Source of the DNA: an uncultured Rheinheimera sp.
GTDB taxonomy: Bacteria; Pseudomonadota; Gammaproteobacteria; Enterobacterales; Alteromonadaceae
NCBI GenBank assembly: GCA_943913835.1
Contig: CALTZU010000039.1
Coordinates: forward strand, 1 to 22,777
DNA length: 22,777 nt
Direction: 5' to 3'
The notes under the pieces were generated by a model. The model was given only the letters and a program-made list of their open reading frames with translations. It made no database searches and was not told where the DNA came from. The position numbers were made by a program, and so were the translations under genes. Within the stretch, counting starts at the first letter, position 1; each line of letters starts with the position of its first letter. Below are positions 22,358 through 22,777 of this stretch, one piece after another.

Positions 22358-22777
22358 TTAGTCCACTGAACCTGGTTTGGTCATAGGTGCTACGCTCATC
22401 TGACGAGCTGAAGCTGAGCCAGCCGGACGTTCTGAGCTAATCACTTGTGGACGTTCGCTGTTATCCATAGCTGTAGGTTGGACTATAGCGGCAGTTTCAG
22501 TTTTTACCTGTGGTTTGGTCATATCAGCAGTGACCATTTTGGCGTATCTGTTGCCTGTAGCTACAGCTGCTTTGACTTCAGCTACTGCTTTTTTCGCAGG
22601 AGCTTTGCGGGTTTTTGCTTTTGGCGCTTCTTCAGTCGTTTCAACCACGGCTGTCGTTTCAGCAGCAACAGGAGCATCTTCTGCAGTTGGCGCAGATTCA
22701 GTAGCTACGGGAGCGGCTTCTACCACTGGAGCTGGTTCGACAGCAACAGGAGCGGCTTCAACCACAGGAGCTGGTTC
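22358..22777 (-). CDS. rne: Ribonuclease E, C-terminal tail (partial)
   Basis: The reading frame is open to the window edge, so only the last 139 codons and the stop are visible. The stretch is Pro/Ala/Val/Glu-rich, then Lys/Ala-rich (KAKTRKAPAKKAVAEVKAA), then ends with NRYAKMVTADMTKP and finally SVAPMTKPGSVD. From memory this is how RNase E ends in Shewanella, Vibrio and relatives: a disordered degradosome scaffold closing with MTKP-type motifs at the PNPase-binding end. The catalytic half lies outside the window. The first GTG in view is an internal Val codon and not a start. A 13-residue tandem repeat fills the first part. The identity rests on the tail alone, so a similar low-complexity protein is not fully excluded. 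Confidence 0.85.
   Translation of the reverse strand, partial: EPAPVVEAAPVAVEPAPVVEAAPVATESAPTAEDAPVAAETTAVVETTEEAPKAKTRKAPAKKAVAEVKAAVATGNRYAKMVTADMTKPQVKTETAAIVQPTAMDNSERPQVISSERPAGSASARQMSVAPMTKPGSVD
22661..22777 (-). repeat. 39-bp tandem repeat in the RNase E tail
   Basis: Reading the minus strand, EPAPVVEAAPVAV (22739-22777) is followed by EPAPVVEAAPVAT (22700-22738) and the diverged ESAPTAEDAPVAA (22661-22699). Units are 13 codons. More copies may lie beyond the window edge. The first two units differ mainly at third codon positions, so the repeat is not a very recent duplication. Confidence 0.8.

Noticed and set aside
1..22777. CRISPR arrays, tRNA/rRNA genes, transposases, phage genes
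   Set aside because: I looked for regular spaced repeats, cloverleaf ends and mobile-element protein motifs on both strands and saw none.

Overview
The window looks like chromosomal housekeeping and accessory DNA of a gammaproteobacterium of moderate GC. The gene order of a valine/isoleucine degradation operon, an RNase E tail ending in MTKP-type motifs, an outer-membrane phospholipase A and YehS/YjdM homologues all fit an Alteromonadales-type organism. Rheinheimera/Alishewanella is my best guess, by recall of family resemblance and not by any search. I see no phage, insertion sequence, CRISPR array, tRNA or rRNA.

Layout. 1-92: one half of a palindromic intergenic repeat cut by the window edge. 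151-3779 (+): distal part of a branched-chain acyl-CoA degradation operon (enoyl-CoA hydratase, 3-hydroxyisobutyryl-CoA hydrolase, 3-hydroxyisobutyrate dehydrogenase, SDR), closed by a perfect 16-bp hairpin. 3840-6376 (+): a tightly overlapped four-gene operon (small exported protein with twin CX6C motifs, GNAT acetyltransferase, fatty-acid-hydroxylase/sterol-desaturase-type membrane enzyme, NodB-type polysaccharide deacetylase), suggestive of envelope modification. 6385-8121 (-): DUF4153 membrane protein. 8283-9586: GFA-family protein (+), YjdM zinc-ribbon protein (-) and NYN/LabA-like protein (-). 9722-11511 (+): YehS, a PhzF-like protein lacking the usual catalytic Glu, and a second GFA-family protein. 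11654-12745 (+): phospholipase A. 12779-14290 (-): exported amidase.

14536-16787 (+): two small NTF2-like proteins around a decayed GNAT acetyltransferase pseudogene (14932-15330) and an EamA transporter. 16845-18977 (-): a CadC/ToxR-like membrane regulator with a periplasmic beta-propeller, divergent from three consecutive exported hydrolases (19103-22247, +): an alpha/beta hydrolase with a degenerate nucleophile elbow, a class C beta-lactamase-like protein and a PldB-like lysophospholipase/monoglyceride lipase. 22358-22777 (-): C-terminal tail of RNase E, with a 13-residue tandem repeat, running off the window.

How the genes work together: the first block converts methacrylyl-CoA/tiglyl-CoA type intermediates through hydration, thioester hydrolysis and dehydrogenation. 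The second block probably remodels lipids or polysaccharide at the envelope. The last block looks like a sensor-regulator beside exported hydrolases it may control. I did not find a clearly new defence or mobile system. The points most worth checking are the GNAT pseudogene, the PhzF and alpha/beta hydrolase active-site losses, the regulator-hydrolase cluster with its palindromes, and the edge repeat.
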